Shown here: positions 1 to 8,155 of the stretch, in pieces
Numbering within the stretch: the first letter of the stretch is position 1
How the letters are laid out: each line of letters starts with the position of its first letter
Origin: Clostridia bacterium
Lineage (GTDB): Bacteria > Bacillota > Clostridia > Oscillospirales > Acutalibacteraceae
Direction of reading: 5' to 3'
Assembly: GCA_017503785.1 (NCBI GenBank)
Contig: JAFVSK010000011.1
Span: forward strand, 29,793-93,792
DNA: 64,000 bases
Translations under genes and position numbers: made by a program
The notes under the pieces: generated by a model
What the model was told of the DNA's origin: nothing
Database searches by the model: none
The model's input: only the letters and a program-made list of their open reading frames with translations

Positions 1-7
1 TTTGCGA

Positions 8-1174
8 TTAATTACGAAGTGCCTCCACGGGTTGCAGCCGCGAGGCTTTATACGCCGGATAAGCACCGAAAATACCGCCTACCACCAGCGAAAACAACAG
101 CAGCAGCAAAAATACGGCAATCGGCACCGGGGCGGCAATACCCATCAGTCGCAGCACCGTCAGCAGCACCACCGACGGCACCATGCCCAGAAGCGCCCCT
201 GCGGCCGATAGCAGAATGGACTCGGTTAAAAATTCTAACAGGATACGCCGATTGGTGGCACCGATGGCTTTTTTAATACCGATCTCCCGCGTGCGCTCAC
301 TCACCGCCGACAGCATTGCCGTAACAATGCCAAACCCCGACACCACCAACGAGATGGCGCTGATCGCCGCCAAAATGAGGGCGATCATATCCACCAAGCC
401 CTCCAGCCGTGCTTTTTGGGTGGCCAGATCGTCGGTGCGAAACGGCGAGGAGCCATCGTACAGTCGGTCCAACAAGTTCTCGACCCGCCGTTCGGCTGCT
501 TCGGAATCGTTGTTCACACGAATAGCCACCTGATCGAACGCAGCCTGTCCGGTGATGTTGCCGTGTGTGGTATACGGCATATACAGCATGCCGGGGATCA
601 TGGACGTGAAATTTTGCAGCAGGCTGCTGCCGGTTTCGCTTACGCCCGCCACGGTAAGCTGCTCGTACCGATCGCCGTACTGCACCGTAACCGTCTTGCC
701 CACCACGTTCACGCGGCCAAACACCTGCTTTGCCAGCGCTTCATCCAGCACGCAGATCCGCGCAGCTGCCGACACGTCGCCCGGAGAGATCATGCGGCCG
801 TAGCGCAGTTTTAGAGAGATCACCTGATCGGCTCCCGCATCAATGCCGCACAGCGCCGACTCACACGAGGCAGCCGTTGTGGAAACGTCGCCCAGCTGAA
901 CCATGAGCGGCATTGCCGAATTAACACAGGAAAGCGCACGCAATTCACGCAGGGTGCTTTCGCTGATAAGCTCGCCGCCGGTTTGTGCCATTACCGACAA
1001 ACCGCCCACACCCATGCTATCCAGTTCCTCGTCCACAAATGCACGCCCTGCCGTGCCGATAACCACCACCGCTGACACCAGCATAACGCCCACGGCGATG
1101 CCGATCACCGTGAGCCACGTGCGGTGGCGTTTGCGGCTCAAACTGCGCCACGCGCCTTTTATCAATTCACCCAT
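8..1174 (-). CDS. ABC transporter permease, MacB/FtsX type
   Basis: A 388-residue inner-membrane permease of the MacB/FtsX family. One N-terminal membrane segment (about residues 20-42) is followed by a large extracytoplasmic MacB_PCD-like domain and three C-terminal membrane helices forming the FtsX domain (about 265-385). The segment ERTREIGIKKAIGA is the hallmark coupling region of this family. It starts 3 bases after the stop of the adaptor gene, so the two are co-transcribed. The ATP-binding subunit expected with this pair is not in the window and may lie beyond base 1. Function is probably export of a peptide, antibiotic or lipid; the substrate cannot be read from sequence. Confidence 0.88.
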   Translation of the reverse strand: MGELIKGAWRSLSRKRHRTWLTVIGIAVGVMLVSAVVVIGTAGRAFVDEELDSMGVGGLSVMAQTGGELISESTLRELRALSCVNSAMPLMVQLGDVSTTAASCESALCGIDAGADQVISLKLRYGRMISPGDVSAAARICVLDEALAKQVFGRVNVVGKTVTVQYGDRYEQLTVAGVSETGSSLLQNFTSMIPGMLYMPYTTHGNITGQAAFDQVAIRVNNDSEAAERRVENLLDRLYDGSSPFRTDDLATQKARLEGLVDMIALILAAISAISLVVSGFGIVTAMLSAVSERTREIGIKKAIGATNRRILLEFLTESILLSAAGALLGMVPSVVLLTVLRLMGIAAPVPIAVFLLLLLFSLVVGGIFGAYPAYKASRLQPVEALRN

Positions 1175-1177
1175 ACG

Positions 1178-2110
1178 TCATTCCACCCGCACGGATACCG
1201 TCGTATCGGATAGCGCTTCGGGGTTTTGCACCAGCCGATCACCGGGCGCCAGCCCGGACAGTACCAGTACACCGTCGGCACATTCTGCGCCGAACTCCGG
1301 TGTAACGCGCACGGCCGTTGCATCGTTCTTACAGACATACACAAACTCCTGCCCTTCCTCATTTTGCCCGATACAGTTGTAGGGGACCAGCAGCGCGTTT
1401 TCCAAAACGTCGGTCACCACCGTGGCGCGGGCGTTCAGTCCCGAGCGCAGGGAAGCATCCACGTCCTCCTCATCGAGTGCCACCACGGCATCCACCACCG
1501 TTTCCGATACCGCGCCCACGTACTCCTGATGCGCCGTTTCACCGATCTGTGTAATGGTTCCGTGATAGAGGTCTTTTTTAAACGCCACGCCCGACACCTC
1601 CACTGCCTGCCCCACCGCAATGCGCGACACGTATTTTTCCCGCACGGTAACAGCCACGCGAATGCGGCTGCCCGAGGAGATCACCGCACAAGGGGCAGTG
1701 CTGTCGGCCAGCTTTCCTTTTTGCACGTTAAGGGCTTTCACCGTACCCGACACCGGCGCCGTTACCGTGCTGTGCAGCGACTCGGTGTTCACATTGGAAA
1801 CCGAACCACCCAGCTGGGACAACACCTGCTGCGTTGCCTCCACGTCTACCGAAAACAGCGCGTCGCCTTTGTTAACGTGCTGACCTTCCTTTACATAAAT
1901 TTCGCGAGCCACGCACGGCAGCTCCACGTAAACCTCGCGACTGTCGGCTAATTGCACCTTGCCGTTACATTCCACCGTTTGTCGCACAGACTGTGCCTCT
2001 AACGCATGCAGCGTTACCGCCACTTCGCGCGGAGCGACCGCCGCACGCACGCCGAAAATAAGGCCCACCGCGGCAAGCGTTCCCAACAGTAATATCACAT
2101 ATTTTTTCAT
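1178..2110 (-). CDS. Efflux periplasmic-adaptor-like (HlyD/RND) subunit
   Basis: A 310-residue membrane-fusion protein. One N-terminal anchor (MKKYVILLLGTLAAVGLIFG) precedes a biotinyl-lipoyl-like hairpin (about 45-150, with VKEGQHVNKGDALFSVD and APVSGTVKALNVQKG) and a beta-barrel region. The start at 2110 is chosen because AAAGGATGGGG lies just upstream; a longer open frame reaches 2206 but lacks a ribosome site. In Gram-positives such adaptors work with MacB-type permeases, here the next gene 3 bases downstream. The substrate is unknown. Confidence 0.85.
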   Translation of the reverse strand: MKKYVILLLGTLAAVGLIFGVRAAVAPREVAVTLHALEAQSVRQTVECNGKVQLADSREVYVELPCVAREIYVKEGQHVNKGDALFSVDVEATQQVLSQLGGSVSNVNTESLHSTVTAPVSGTVKALNVQKGKLADSTAPCAVISSGSRIRVAVTVREKYVSRIAVGQAVEVSGVAFKKDLYHGTITQIGETAHQEYVGAVSETVVDAVVALDEEDVDASLRSGLNARATVVTDVLENALLVPYNCIGQNEEGQEFVYVCKNDATAVRVTPEFGAECADGVLVLSGLAPGDRLVQNPEALSDTTVSVRVE

Positions 2111-2190
2111 ACTGCCCCATCCTTTCGTCAGCGTTAGTGTTTGATGGAAAGCAGAAAAATATAAGGCTGTTTTGTGAATTTTGAGAATAA

Positions 2191-2223
2191 AAAACGCCGT
2201 TTCCAACTGTGTGGAAACGGCGT
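2191..2223 (-). terminator. Intrinsic terminator of the radA operon
   Basis: On the minus strand an 11 bp stem (CGCCGTTTCCA with its complement) with a 6-base loop is followed by TTTTTTATT. It lies directly after the radA stop codon. Confidence 0.85.
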
Positions 2224-2233
2224 GGTTTTCAGA

Positions 2234-3580
2234 TTACAATTTTTCGTAGGCTTCGCGGAGGGTGGCGGCACCCACGACCTCAATATCGTAGGAGCCTGTG
2301 AGCGTTTTCAGCGTGTGGGCGGGCACGATCACGCGGGTAAATCCCAGTCGCGCAGCTTCCGCAATGCGCTGTTCAGCGCCCGATACCGACCGCAGCTCTC
2401 CTGCCAAGCCCACCTCGCCAAAGGCTACCACGCCTTCGTCGACAGGCTTGTCCTTCAAGCTGGATACCAGAGCCAGCGCCACCGGCAGATCAGCTGCCGG
2501 TTCGTCCAGCCGCAGACCGCCGATGATATTTAAATAGGTATCTAAATTCGAAAAGAAGTAGCCGCAGCGTTTTTCCAGCACCGCCAGCAGCAGCGCCAAA
2601 CGGTTGTTATCGAACCCTGTGGCCATGCGGCGCGGATTGCCGAAGCCGGTGGGCGATACCAAGCCCTGCACCTCGGCCAGCAGCGGGCGCGAGCCCTCCA
2701 TCGTGCATGCCACGCAGGTGCCGCTCACGTTTTTCGGGCGGCCCGACAGCAGCATCATCGACGGATTTTCCACCTCGTACAGTCCCTTATCGCGCATTTC
2801 AAACACGCCGATCTCGTTGGTGGAGCCGTAGCGGTTTTTGGCACAGCGCAGCATACGGTAATTGCTGTGCGGATCGCCCTCAAAATACAGCACGCAGTCC
2901 ACAATGTGTTCCATTACCTTGGGGCCGGCAATGGCACCGTCTTTATTTACGTGGCCCACGATAAACACGGGAATATCCTCACGCTTGGCAACACGCATTA
3001 CCGCGCCGGTACATTCGCGCACCTGCGTGACACTGCCGGGGGAAGATGCCACCTCCGACAAGCTCACCGTTTGGATGGAGTCGATGATGACGATATCGGG
3101 CTTTTCGGTGGTGATGGCGTTTAAAATAACATCCATATCCGTTTCGCAAAACAGAAGCAGCTCGCCCTTATCCACGCCCAAGCGTTCGGCACGCAGTTTG
3201 ATCTGCCGCGCCGATTCTTCACCCGAGGCGTACAGCACCTTATAGCTTTCGCTGAGGTGACCGCAAATTTGCAGCAGCAACGTGGATTTACCGATACCGG
3301 GATCGCCGCCGATGAGCATCATGCCGCCCGGCACGATACCGCCGCCGAGCACGCGGTCAAGCTCCCTCATGCCTGTAGGATATCGCGTTTCGGCCTGTGT
3401 GTCGATGGAGTCGATACGGCACAGCTCGGCACGGCCGACCGCCGCGCCCCCGCGCGACGGCGCGGTGATCTCCTCGTTCAGCGTATTCCATTCCCCGCAG
3501 TTGGGACAGCGGCCCGACCATTTCGGGAACTGACCGCCGCATTCGGTGCAGGCATATACCGTTTTTTGCTTTGTTGCCAT
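2234..3580 (-). CDS. radA: DNA repair protein RadA/Sms
   Basis: A 448-residue RadA, a branch-migration ATPase acting with RecA in recombinational repair. Visible parts are an N-terminal C4 zinc finger (CTECGGQFPKWSGRCPNC), Walker A GGDPGIGKSTLL, Walker B IVIIDSIQT, the RadA-specific motif as KNRYG (usually KNRFG), and a C-terminal Lon-protease-like domain (about 290-448). Length is normal. It begins 6 bases after cwlD and is the last gene of that operon, closed by a strong terminator. The start has a GGGTGA ribosome site. Confidence 0.97.
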   Translation of the reverse strand: MATKQKTVYACTECGGQFPKWSGRCPNCGEWNTLNEEITAPSRGGAAVGRAELCRIDSIDTQAETRYPTGMRELDRVLGGGIVPGGMMLIGGDPGIGKSTLLLQICGHLSESYKVLYASGEESARQIKLRAERLGVDKGELLLFCETDMDVILNAITTEKPDIVIIDSIQTVSLSEVASSPGSVTQVRECTGAVMRVAKREDIPVFIVGHVNKDGAIAGPKVMEHIVDCVLYFEGDPHSNYRMLRCAKNRYGSTNEIGVFEMRDKGLYEVENPSMMLLSGRPKNVSGTCVACTMEGSRPLLAEVQGLVSPTGFGNPRRMATGFDNNRLALLLAVLEKRCGYFFSNLDTYLNIIGGLRLDEPAADLPVALALVSSLKDKPVDEGVVAFGEVGLAGELRSVSGAEQRIAEAARLGFTRVIVPAHTLKTLTGSYDIEVVGAATLREAYEKL

Positions 3581-3586
3581 TCGTTT

Positions 3587-4267
3587 TCACCCTATATACT
3601 TCATTGTTCCGACCGCCACGGCAAACGCCAACTGCTGACGGTAGGCGGCTTCCTGTAATTTTGACAAGTCACTCGCGTTGGATAAAAAGCCACATTCCAC
3701 CAAGATCATGGGGCGTGTGGCGCGATGCAGCAAATACACATCCTCGGTGCCGCGTTTGAGTTCCCGTTTATTATCGGGCTGCAGCCAATCGACCACGCAC
3801 GAGCGCACACTTTCGGCCAACACGCGACTTTCTTCGGTGTTGGCGGAATAAAACACCTGCGTGCCCCAATACTGCGTTTGCGGAAATTTGTTTTGATGAA
3901 TACTCACCGTTAAGGCGGCGGTATTTACCAAGGCCAAGCGGTTGCGCATATCGCTCACCTTGCGTTCCCGCAGGGTGCTGCCCTCGGTGTGGAGCATCGT
4001 ATCGTCGGTGCGGGTCATCACCACGGGGTAACCCATAACAGTGAGCAGGTCGCGCAGCGGCAGGGCAACGGCCAAGTTCAGCGTTTTTTCCTCGGTGCCG
4101 TCTGCGGCGGTGGCGCCGCCATCGGCACCACCGTGACCGGGGTCGATCACGATCGGGTCGGGGTCGGCCGAAGACACCGCAGAGCGGCGATCGGCAACGC
4201 CGAACAACAGCGTAAACAGCAACGCACCGCAAACCAAAACGATCGCCACGTCGGTAACGGTTTTCAT
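3587..4267 (-). CDS. cwlD: N-acetylmuramoyl-L-alanine amidase, CwlD-like
   Basis: A 226-residue Amidase_3 protein with an N-terminal membrane anchor or signal. The zinc ligands fit IDPGHGG (His), the Glu of EEKTLNLAVA and the His of VSIHQNKFP; the catalytic Glu is in ILVECGFLSN. Length and the extra anchor fit CwlD, the amidase that makes muramic lactam in spore cortex. The start is set at the second ATG (4267): the ribosome site GGGGAGGA abuts the first ATG at 4273 with no spacing but is 7 bases from the second. It sits between an uncharacterised membrane gene and radA. Germination role is inferred by homology. Confidence 0.85.
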   Translation of the reverse strand: MKTVTDVAIVLVCGALLFTLLFGVADRRSAVSSADPDPIVIDPGHGGADGGATAADGTEEKTLNLAVALPLRDLLTVMGYPVVMTRTDDTMLHTEGSTLRERKVSDMRNRLALVNTAALTVSIHQNKFPQTQYWGTQVFYSANTEESRVLAESVRSCVVDWLQPDNKRELKRGTEDVYLLHRATRPMILVECGFLSNASDLSKLQEAAYRQQLAFAVAVGTMKYIG

Positions 4268-4308
4268 ACACATTCCTCCCCTGCCACTATACGCGGGGAG
4301 GCGGCAAA

Positions 4309-4926
4309 TTATCTCCGACCGGGCTGGTCTTTTTTATACATAATGCGCTTCATCACCGCGATCTGCTTATAGCCGAGGTAATATCCCACCCAGGCGATCG
4401 CCAGTGTGATGAGAATGGGCAGAACCGACAAAATCGCCCCCATCCACGGTACCTGCGCAATGGTAAGCTTGAGGTCGTTGCCTAAAGTCCACACCATAAG
4501 CGGATACAGCGAGCCGTTTACCAGCCGATAGGCAGAGAGCATGCCGCTCCACAGACCAAACGCTTTGTCGGCGAGCATGAGGAAATAGGCGATCCACGAC
4601 GGAACGGTGGCTACCAGCGCCACCTTTAAGCCGAAGTGCGGGTCGCCTTGGCGGCCTTTAAACAGATCCTTGGCGCCGTCGCGATCGCCGTGGCGCCACG
4701 ACTCGGAGCAAATGATGGTGCCGAACAAAAAGCCCTGAATAACCAAGGCAATACTATTCATGGCCAAATTGCCGGCGACGCTGATCTTTTCACCGTCGGG
4801 AATCAGTGCGGTGGCGATGATGCCGATGGATATCCACATAAAAAAGCCCAACACGGTGGATAACACGCACCGACCGTACAGCGCTGCCGCGCGTTTCAGC
4901 AGAATTTTTTGACGTTTCTTTGTCAT
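4309..4926 (-). CDS. Uncharacterised multi-pass membrane protein
   Basis: A 205-residue protein with about five hydrophobic segments, a basic N-terminus (MTKKRQKILLKRAA) and a basic C-terminal tail. I do not recognise a family. The start at 4926 is preferred because AGAGGTGA lies 5 bases upstream; the GTG at 4935 overlaps that site. It precedes cwlD by 41 bases and a promoter lies just upstream, so it is probably the first gene of the cwlD-radA operon. No catalytic motif is visible. Confidence 0.7.
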   Translation of the reverse strand: MTKKRQKILLKRAAALYGRCVLSTVLGFFMWISIGIIATALIPDGEKISVAGNLAMNSIALVIQGFLFGTIICSESWRHGDRDGAKDLFKGRQGDPHFGLKVALVATVPSWIAYFLMLADKAFGLWSGMLSAYRLVNGSLYPLMVWTLGNDLKLTIAQVPWMGAILSVLPILITLAIAWVGYYLGYKQIAVMKRIMYKKDQPGRR

Positions 4927-4952
4927 TCCGTTCACCTCTGTATTCTTTTTTC

Positions 4953-4981
4953 ATTTTATCACATTGGCCGGCGGTATGCAA
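4953..4981 (-). promoter_or_regulatory. SigA-type promoter of the cwlD-radA operon
   Basis: Read on the minus strand: -35 TTGCAT, 17 bp spacer, -10 TAAAAT preceded by an extended TG. It lies 27 bases upstream of the membrane-protein start. Confidence 0.7.
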
Positions 4982-5014
4982 CAAAAATACCATGGATTTA
5001 CAAAGTGTTTACAA

Positions 5015-5045
5015 CAAAAGCACCGCAATTGGTGCGGTGCTTTGA
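5015..5045 (-). terminator. Terminator after the XRE regulator gene
   Basis: A 10 bp stem, AAAGCACCGC with its complement, with a 7-base loop and a T-rich tail on the minus strand (TTTTGTTG). Confidence 0.6.
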
Positions 5046-5058
5046 TGGTAACAAAAAG

Positions 5059-5274
5059 TTATCTGTAAGGGTTTGGGTCATCTGTTATACCTGCCAGAAA
5101 ATCAATGCTGGTTTTATAGAACTCTGCCAATTTTATAAACACGTCGATCGGAACATTCAACTTTCCAAGTTCATAATCCGAATAAGTCGTTTGATGAATT
5201 TTCAAATAATTTGCCAACTGTTCCTGTGTTAGGTCGCGATCCTCACGCATATCCCGCAACCGCTTAAACAGCAT
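5059..5274 (-). CDS. Small XRE-family repressor
   Basis: A 71-residue protein made almost wholly of a lambda-Cro/XRE helix-turn-helix (about 5-62): REDRDLTQEQLANYLKIHQ followed by the recognition-helix region TTYSDYELGKLNVP. There is no sensor domain. The start at 5274 has GAGG at 8 bases; GTG 5283 and ATG 5280 are in frame but too close to that site. It is divergent from the SLOG-type gene, and the shared spacer holds a 23 bp palindrome inside the other gene's promoter, so it probably represses that promoter. Confidence 0.85.
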   Translation of the reverse strand: MLFKRLRDMREDRDLTQEQLANYLKIHQTTYSDYELGKLNVPIDVFIKLAEFYKTSIDFLAGITDDPNPYR

Positions 5275-5296
5275 AATCATCACCTCGTAAAATGAT

Positions 5297-5320
5297 TATG
5301 CCTTAAGGGGATATGCCTTA
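5297..5320. promoter_or_regulatory. Direct repeats between XRE and SLOG genes
   Basis: The 9-mer TATGCCTTA occurs at 5297-5305 and 5312-5320, a 15 bp period, and CCTTAAGG (5301-5308) is itself palindromic. These share the TTAAGG core with the larger palindrome next to them and may be auxiliary sites for the regulator. Confidence 0.45.
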
Positions 5321-5349
5321 TTGACTTTTAAGGGAATTTCCCTTAAAAT
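5321..5349 (+). promoter_or_regulatory. Promoter with embedded palindromic operator
   Basis: -35 TTGACT (5321-5326), 17 bp spacer, -10 TAAAAT (5344-5349). A palindrome with perfect 10 bp arms, TTTTAAGGGA and TCCCTTAAAA, separated by ATT, spans 5326-5348 and so fills the spacer and most of the -10. Binding there would block RNA polymerase. Confidence 0.75.
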
Positions 5350-5374
5350 ATTTGTTAAAAAAGGAGGGGCGGCT

Positions 5375-5830
5375 ATGAAAAGCTGTAGTTTTATAGGCCA
5401 TCGAAATTGCCCACGCGAAATTAAAGAAGTCCTTGCTAATTCTGTGGAAGATCTCATCGTGAACAAAGACGTGCATCGTTTTTTTGTTGGAACGCAAGGA
5501 GGTTTTGATAAGCTGGTATATGACGTGCTCTGTGAGTTGGAAGAAAAGTATGACATTCAAACCTTTGTTGTATTGGCTTATTTAAACCGCACCGAAAGTA
5601 ACGATGATTATGATCTCTCAAAATCAATCTTTCCGGATGAATTGACAAAAACTCCCCCACGCTTCGCCATAAGGAAAAGAAATTCTTTTATGATAGATAC
5701 CTCTGATTACATAATTACGTATTTAAATATTCCTTATTCTAATACGTATCGCCATATTGAAGAAGCAAAAAGGAAGAAAAAAAGCATTATCAATTTAGGC
5801 AATTTTGATATCAGTAATATGTTATTATAA
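5375..5830 (+). CDS. SLOG-superfamily (DUF1273/YpsA-like) protein
   Basis: A 151-residue protein opening with SCSFIGHRNCP, the typical start of DUF1273/YpsA-like SLOG domains, and carrying a glycine-containing segment GTQGGFDKLVYDVL like the phosphate-binding turn of Rossmann-type nucleotide sensors. These families are thought to bind nucleotides or nucleotide-derived ligands and are common in phage and defence contexts. The start at 5375 follows AAGGAGG. The gene is visibly more A+T-rich than its neighbours, with AT-ending codons, suggesting transfer. It is divergent from a small XRE repressor. The ligand is unknown. Confidence 0.7.
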   Translation: MKSCSFIGHRNCPREIKEVLANSVEDLIVNKDVHRFFVGTQGGFDKLVYDVLCELEEKYDIQTFVVLAYLNRTESNDDYDLSKSIFPDELTKTPPRFAIRKRNSFMIDTSDYIITYLNIPYSNTYRHIEEAKRKKKSIINLGNFDISNMLL

Positions 5831-5862
5831 AAAAAGCAGGCGCACCCGTGGGTGCGCCTGCG
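5829..5862 (-). terminator. Terminator of gapA
   Basis: Stem GCAGGCGCACCC with its exact complement and a 2-base centre (5836-5861), followed on the minus strand by TTTTTTTATAA. The plus-strand gene stops at its foot. Confidence 0.85.
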
Positions 5863-5877
5863 GCTGTGTTGGTGAGA

Positions 5878-6897
5878 TTAGGCCAGCTCAGCGAAGTACT
5901 TGATGGTGCGAACCATCTGGCTGGTGTAGGAGTTCTCGTTGTCGTACCACGACACGACCTGTACCTGATAGGTATCGTCGTCGATCTTGGCAACCATGGT
6001 CTGGGTAGCATCGAACAGAGAACCGTAGCGGATACCGATAACGTCGGAGGATACGATCTGATCCTCGTTGTAGCCGTAGGACTCGGTAGCAGCAGCCTTC
6101 ATCGCAGCGTTGATGCCCTCTTTGGTGACATCCTTGCCCTTAACAACGGCCACCAGGATGGTGGTGGAACCGGTGCAGGTGGGCACGCGCTGAGCGGAAC
6201 CGATCAGCTTGCCGTTCAGTTCGGGGATAACCAGGCCGATAGCCTTAGCGGCACCGGTGGAGTTGGGAACGATGTTCTGCGCGCCGGCGCGAGCACGACG
6301 GAGGTCGCCCTTGCGGTGCGGGCCGTCCAGGATCATCTGATCACCGGTGTAAGCGTGCACGGTGGTCATGATACCGCTCTGGATGGGAGCGTAGTCGTTC
6401 AGAGCCTTCGCCATGGGAGCGAGGCAGTTGGTGGTGCAGGAAGCGGCCGAGATGATAGCATCGTCGGCAGTGAGGGTTTCGTGGTTGACGTTGAAAACGA
6501 TGGTCTTCAGGTCGTTGCCGGCAGGAGCCGAGATAACCACTTTCTTAGCGCCGGCATCGATGTGAGCCTGGCTCTTTTCTTTGCTGCAATAGAAACCGGT
6601 GCACTCGAGAACAACGTCGACACCGATTTCGCCCCACGGAAGATCCGCAGCGTTTTTCTCGGCATAGATCTTGAGCACCTTGCCATCGACGGTGAGGGTA
6701 CCCGCTTCGTCGTCAGCGGCCACGGTGTGACCGTCGTAACGACCCTGAGCGGTATCGTATTTCAAAAGATGTGCCAACATGCTGGGCTTGGTGAGGTCGT
6801 TGATTGCGACGATCTCATAACCCTCGGCGCCGAACATCTGACGGAAAGCCAGACGACCGATGCGGCCAAAACCGTTAATTGCTACTTTGACTGCCAT
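5878..6897 (-). CDS. gapA: Glyceraldehyde-3-phosphate dehydrogenase, type I
   Basis: A 339-residue NAD-type GAPDH converting glyceraldehyde 3-phosphate to 1,3-bisphosphoglycerate. The N-terminal Rossmann motif is [15 protein letters not shown], the catalytic cysteine sits in SCTTNCLAP and the C-terminus has WYDNENSY. Length is normal. The start at 6897 has GGAGG 9 bases upstream; the in-frame start at 6912 overlaps it. It is monocistronic with its own promoter and terminator. The other lower-glycolysis genes (pgk, tpiA, gpmI) are about 36 kb away in this window. Confidence 0.98.
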   Translation of the reverse strand: MAVKVAINGFGRIGRLAFRQMFGAEGYEIVAINDLTKPSMLAHLLKYDTAQGRYDGHTVAADDEAGTLTVDGKVLKIYAEKNAADLPWGEIGVDVVLECTGFYCSKEKSQAHIDAGAKKVVISAPAGNDLKTIVFNVNHETLTADDAIISAASCTTNCLAPMAKALNDYAPIQSGIMTTVHAYTGDQMILDGPHRKGDLRRARAGAQNIVPNSTGAAKAIGLVIPELNGKLIGSAQRVPTCTGSTTILVAVVKGKDVTKEGINAAMKAAATESYGYNEDQIVSSDVIGIRYGSLFDATQTMVAKIDDDTYQVQVVSWYDNENSYTSQMVRTIKYFAELA

Positions 6898-6931
6898 AGT
6901 AAATTCCTCCAATTAATTATAATCTTTTCTT

Positions 6932-6960
6932 ATATTACCACCGTTTGCACGGTTTTTCAA
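6932..6960 (-). promoter_or_regulatory. Promoter of gapA
   Basis: Minus strand: -35 TTGAAA, 17 bp spacer, -10 TAATAT. The spacer contains the inverted repeat ACCGT-N4-ACGGT (6940-6953), which could be an operator. Confidence 0.7.
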
Positions 6961-6997
6961 GAACTTTGATAAAATTTTAACTACTAATTCGTAATTT

Positions 6998-8002
6998 TTA
7001 CCGCTCGCCGTTCAAGATCTCATTGATAATCTCTTCCAGTTCCAATGGTTTGCGTTTTTCCTCCGGCACAACCTCATCATCCTCTTCGGATTCCTCCGAC
7101 TCGGCGAGGTCGTCTTCATTGAGCAAAAACGACGGTTCTTCCTCGTTTTCGGGCTGTTCCTCGACGGAATCTTCCTCTGCCGCTTCTTCCTCTTCTTCGG
7201 GAAGCGGGGGCACAGCTTCGCCCTCACCGAACAGCTGGCCAACTGCCCACGCTGCAGCCAGCAGCGCTACTGCAAAATCGGGGGCTGCAATGAGCGACGT
7301 GGCATCAAACACTTCCGTGTTTTGCATCACCAAAGAAGCAACCCGCGTAACGCAGGCGGAAACGCCCAAAATGCCCGTGCACAGCGCTATCGGAACGGCA
7401 AAGCGCGGCGTTTTTTCCTCGACACCCGATACATACCGTGCAAACACCAGCAGGAACAGCATTTCAAACAGCAGCAACGCCACTTCGTTTAAACTGCGGA
7501 AGCGATTGATGGCGCTGGTAAATGAGGTCATATACCAAATAAGGCGCGCCCACATCCACACGACGGGCAACAAAGCTACCCCCACAAATTGCGTGCGATC
7601 GACCGTGCGGTTGAAAAACCAGCGCACACCGATGACGGCCAGCACCGCACCGCCGCCGATGCCGCCGCCGATCAGCAAAAACAACAGGATCTTGCTCATG
7701 ACCGTAAGGGTGAGCGGCTGAGGGTAGGGATAAATACCTTTTAACAGATCGAGTCCGTCGGTTAACGCACTGACTGCCAGCGCCATACCCGTTACGGCGG
7801 TAAGAGCTGCCGTAACCGTGGCGAGGCCGCCCGTTACCGAGCGCGACTCCCGCGGCTTGATACCGCACAAGAGGAACGTTGCCACGGCCGCAACCGCTGC
7901 CACGCACAACGCAGCCACCGAAGCACCGTTCAGTCGCAGCACCAACAGCACTATGGTTGCACCGATAGCGCAGGTGACGGCGCCGTAGTATCGCTTTTGC
8001 AT
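6998..8002 (-). CDS. Membrane protein with acidic cytoplasmic tail
   Basis: A 334-residue protein with about seven hydrophobic segments up to residue 260 and then a very acidic tail (about 265-325) rich in Glu and Asp, ending in the short helix-like EEIINEILNGER. I recognise no family. The start has AAGGAGGA. It is monocistronic and divergent from the spoIID-like gene. Acidic tails often bind basic partners or metals, but nothing here shows which. Confidence 0.7.
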   Translation of the reverse strand: MQKRYYGAVTCAIGATIVLLVLRLNGASVAALCVAAVAAVATFLLCGIKPRESRSVTGGLATVTAALTAVTGMALAVSALTDGLDLLKGIYPYPQPLTLTVMSKILLFLLIGGGIGGGAVLAVIGVRWFFNRTVDRTQFVGVALLPVVWMWARLIWYMTSFTSAINRFRSLNEVALLLFEMLFLLVFARYVSGVEEKTPRFAVPIALCTGILGVSACVTRVASLVMQNTEVFDATSLIAAPDFAVALLAAAWAVGQLFGEGEAVPPLPEEEEEAAEEDSVEEQPENEEEPSFLLNEDDLAESEESEEDDEVVPEEKRKPLELEEIINEILNGER

Positions 8003-8039
8003 ACGCGTGTTCCTCCTTACGATTTCTTTACATGATAGT

Positions 8040-8067
8040 ATTGTACCATAAATTTCCGAAAAATCAA
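8040..8067 (-). promoter_or_regulatory. Promoter of the acidic-tail membrane gene
   Basis: Minus strand: -35 TTGATT, 16 bp spacer, -10 TACAAT, about 40 bases before the start codon. Confidence 0.6.
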
Positions 8068-8155
8068 CTGCGGTTTATCAATGCTTGGCAAATACGATGG
8101 TCTTTTTTATTCTCGACCTGCATACCTTAAAACGGACAAGGTAGGAGGATGACGT

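Noticed and set aside
5848-6969. 373-residue plus-strand open frame opposite gapA
   Set aside because: Shadow of gapA on the other strand; no ribosome site, and composition follows the antisense of GAPDH codons.
8100-8155. SigE promoter of the spoIID-like gene
   Set aside because: CATACCTT fits a -10 but no -35 at the right distance; left as a remark only.
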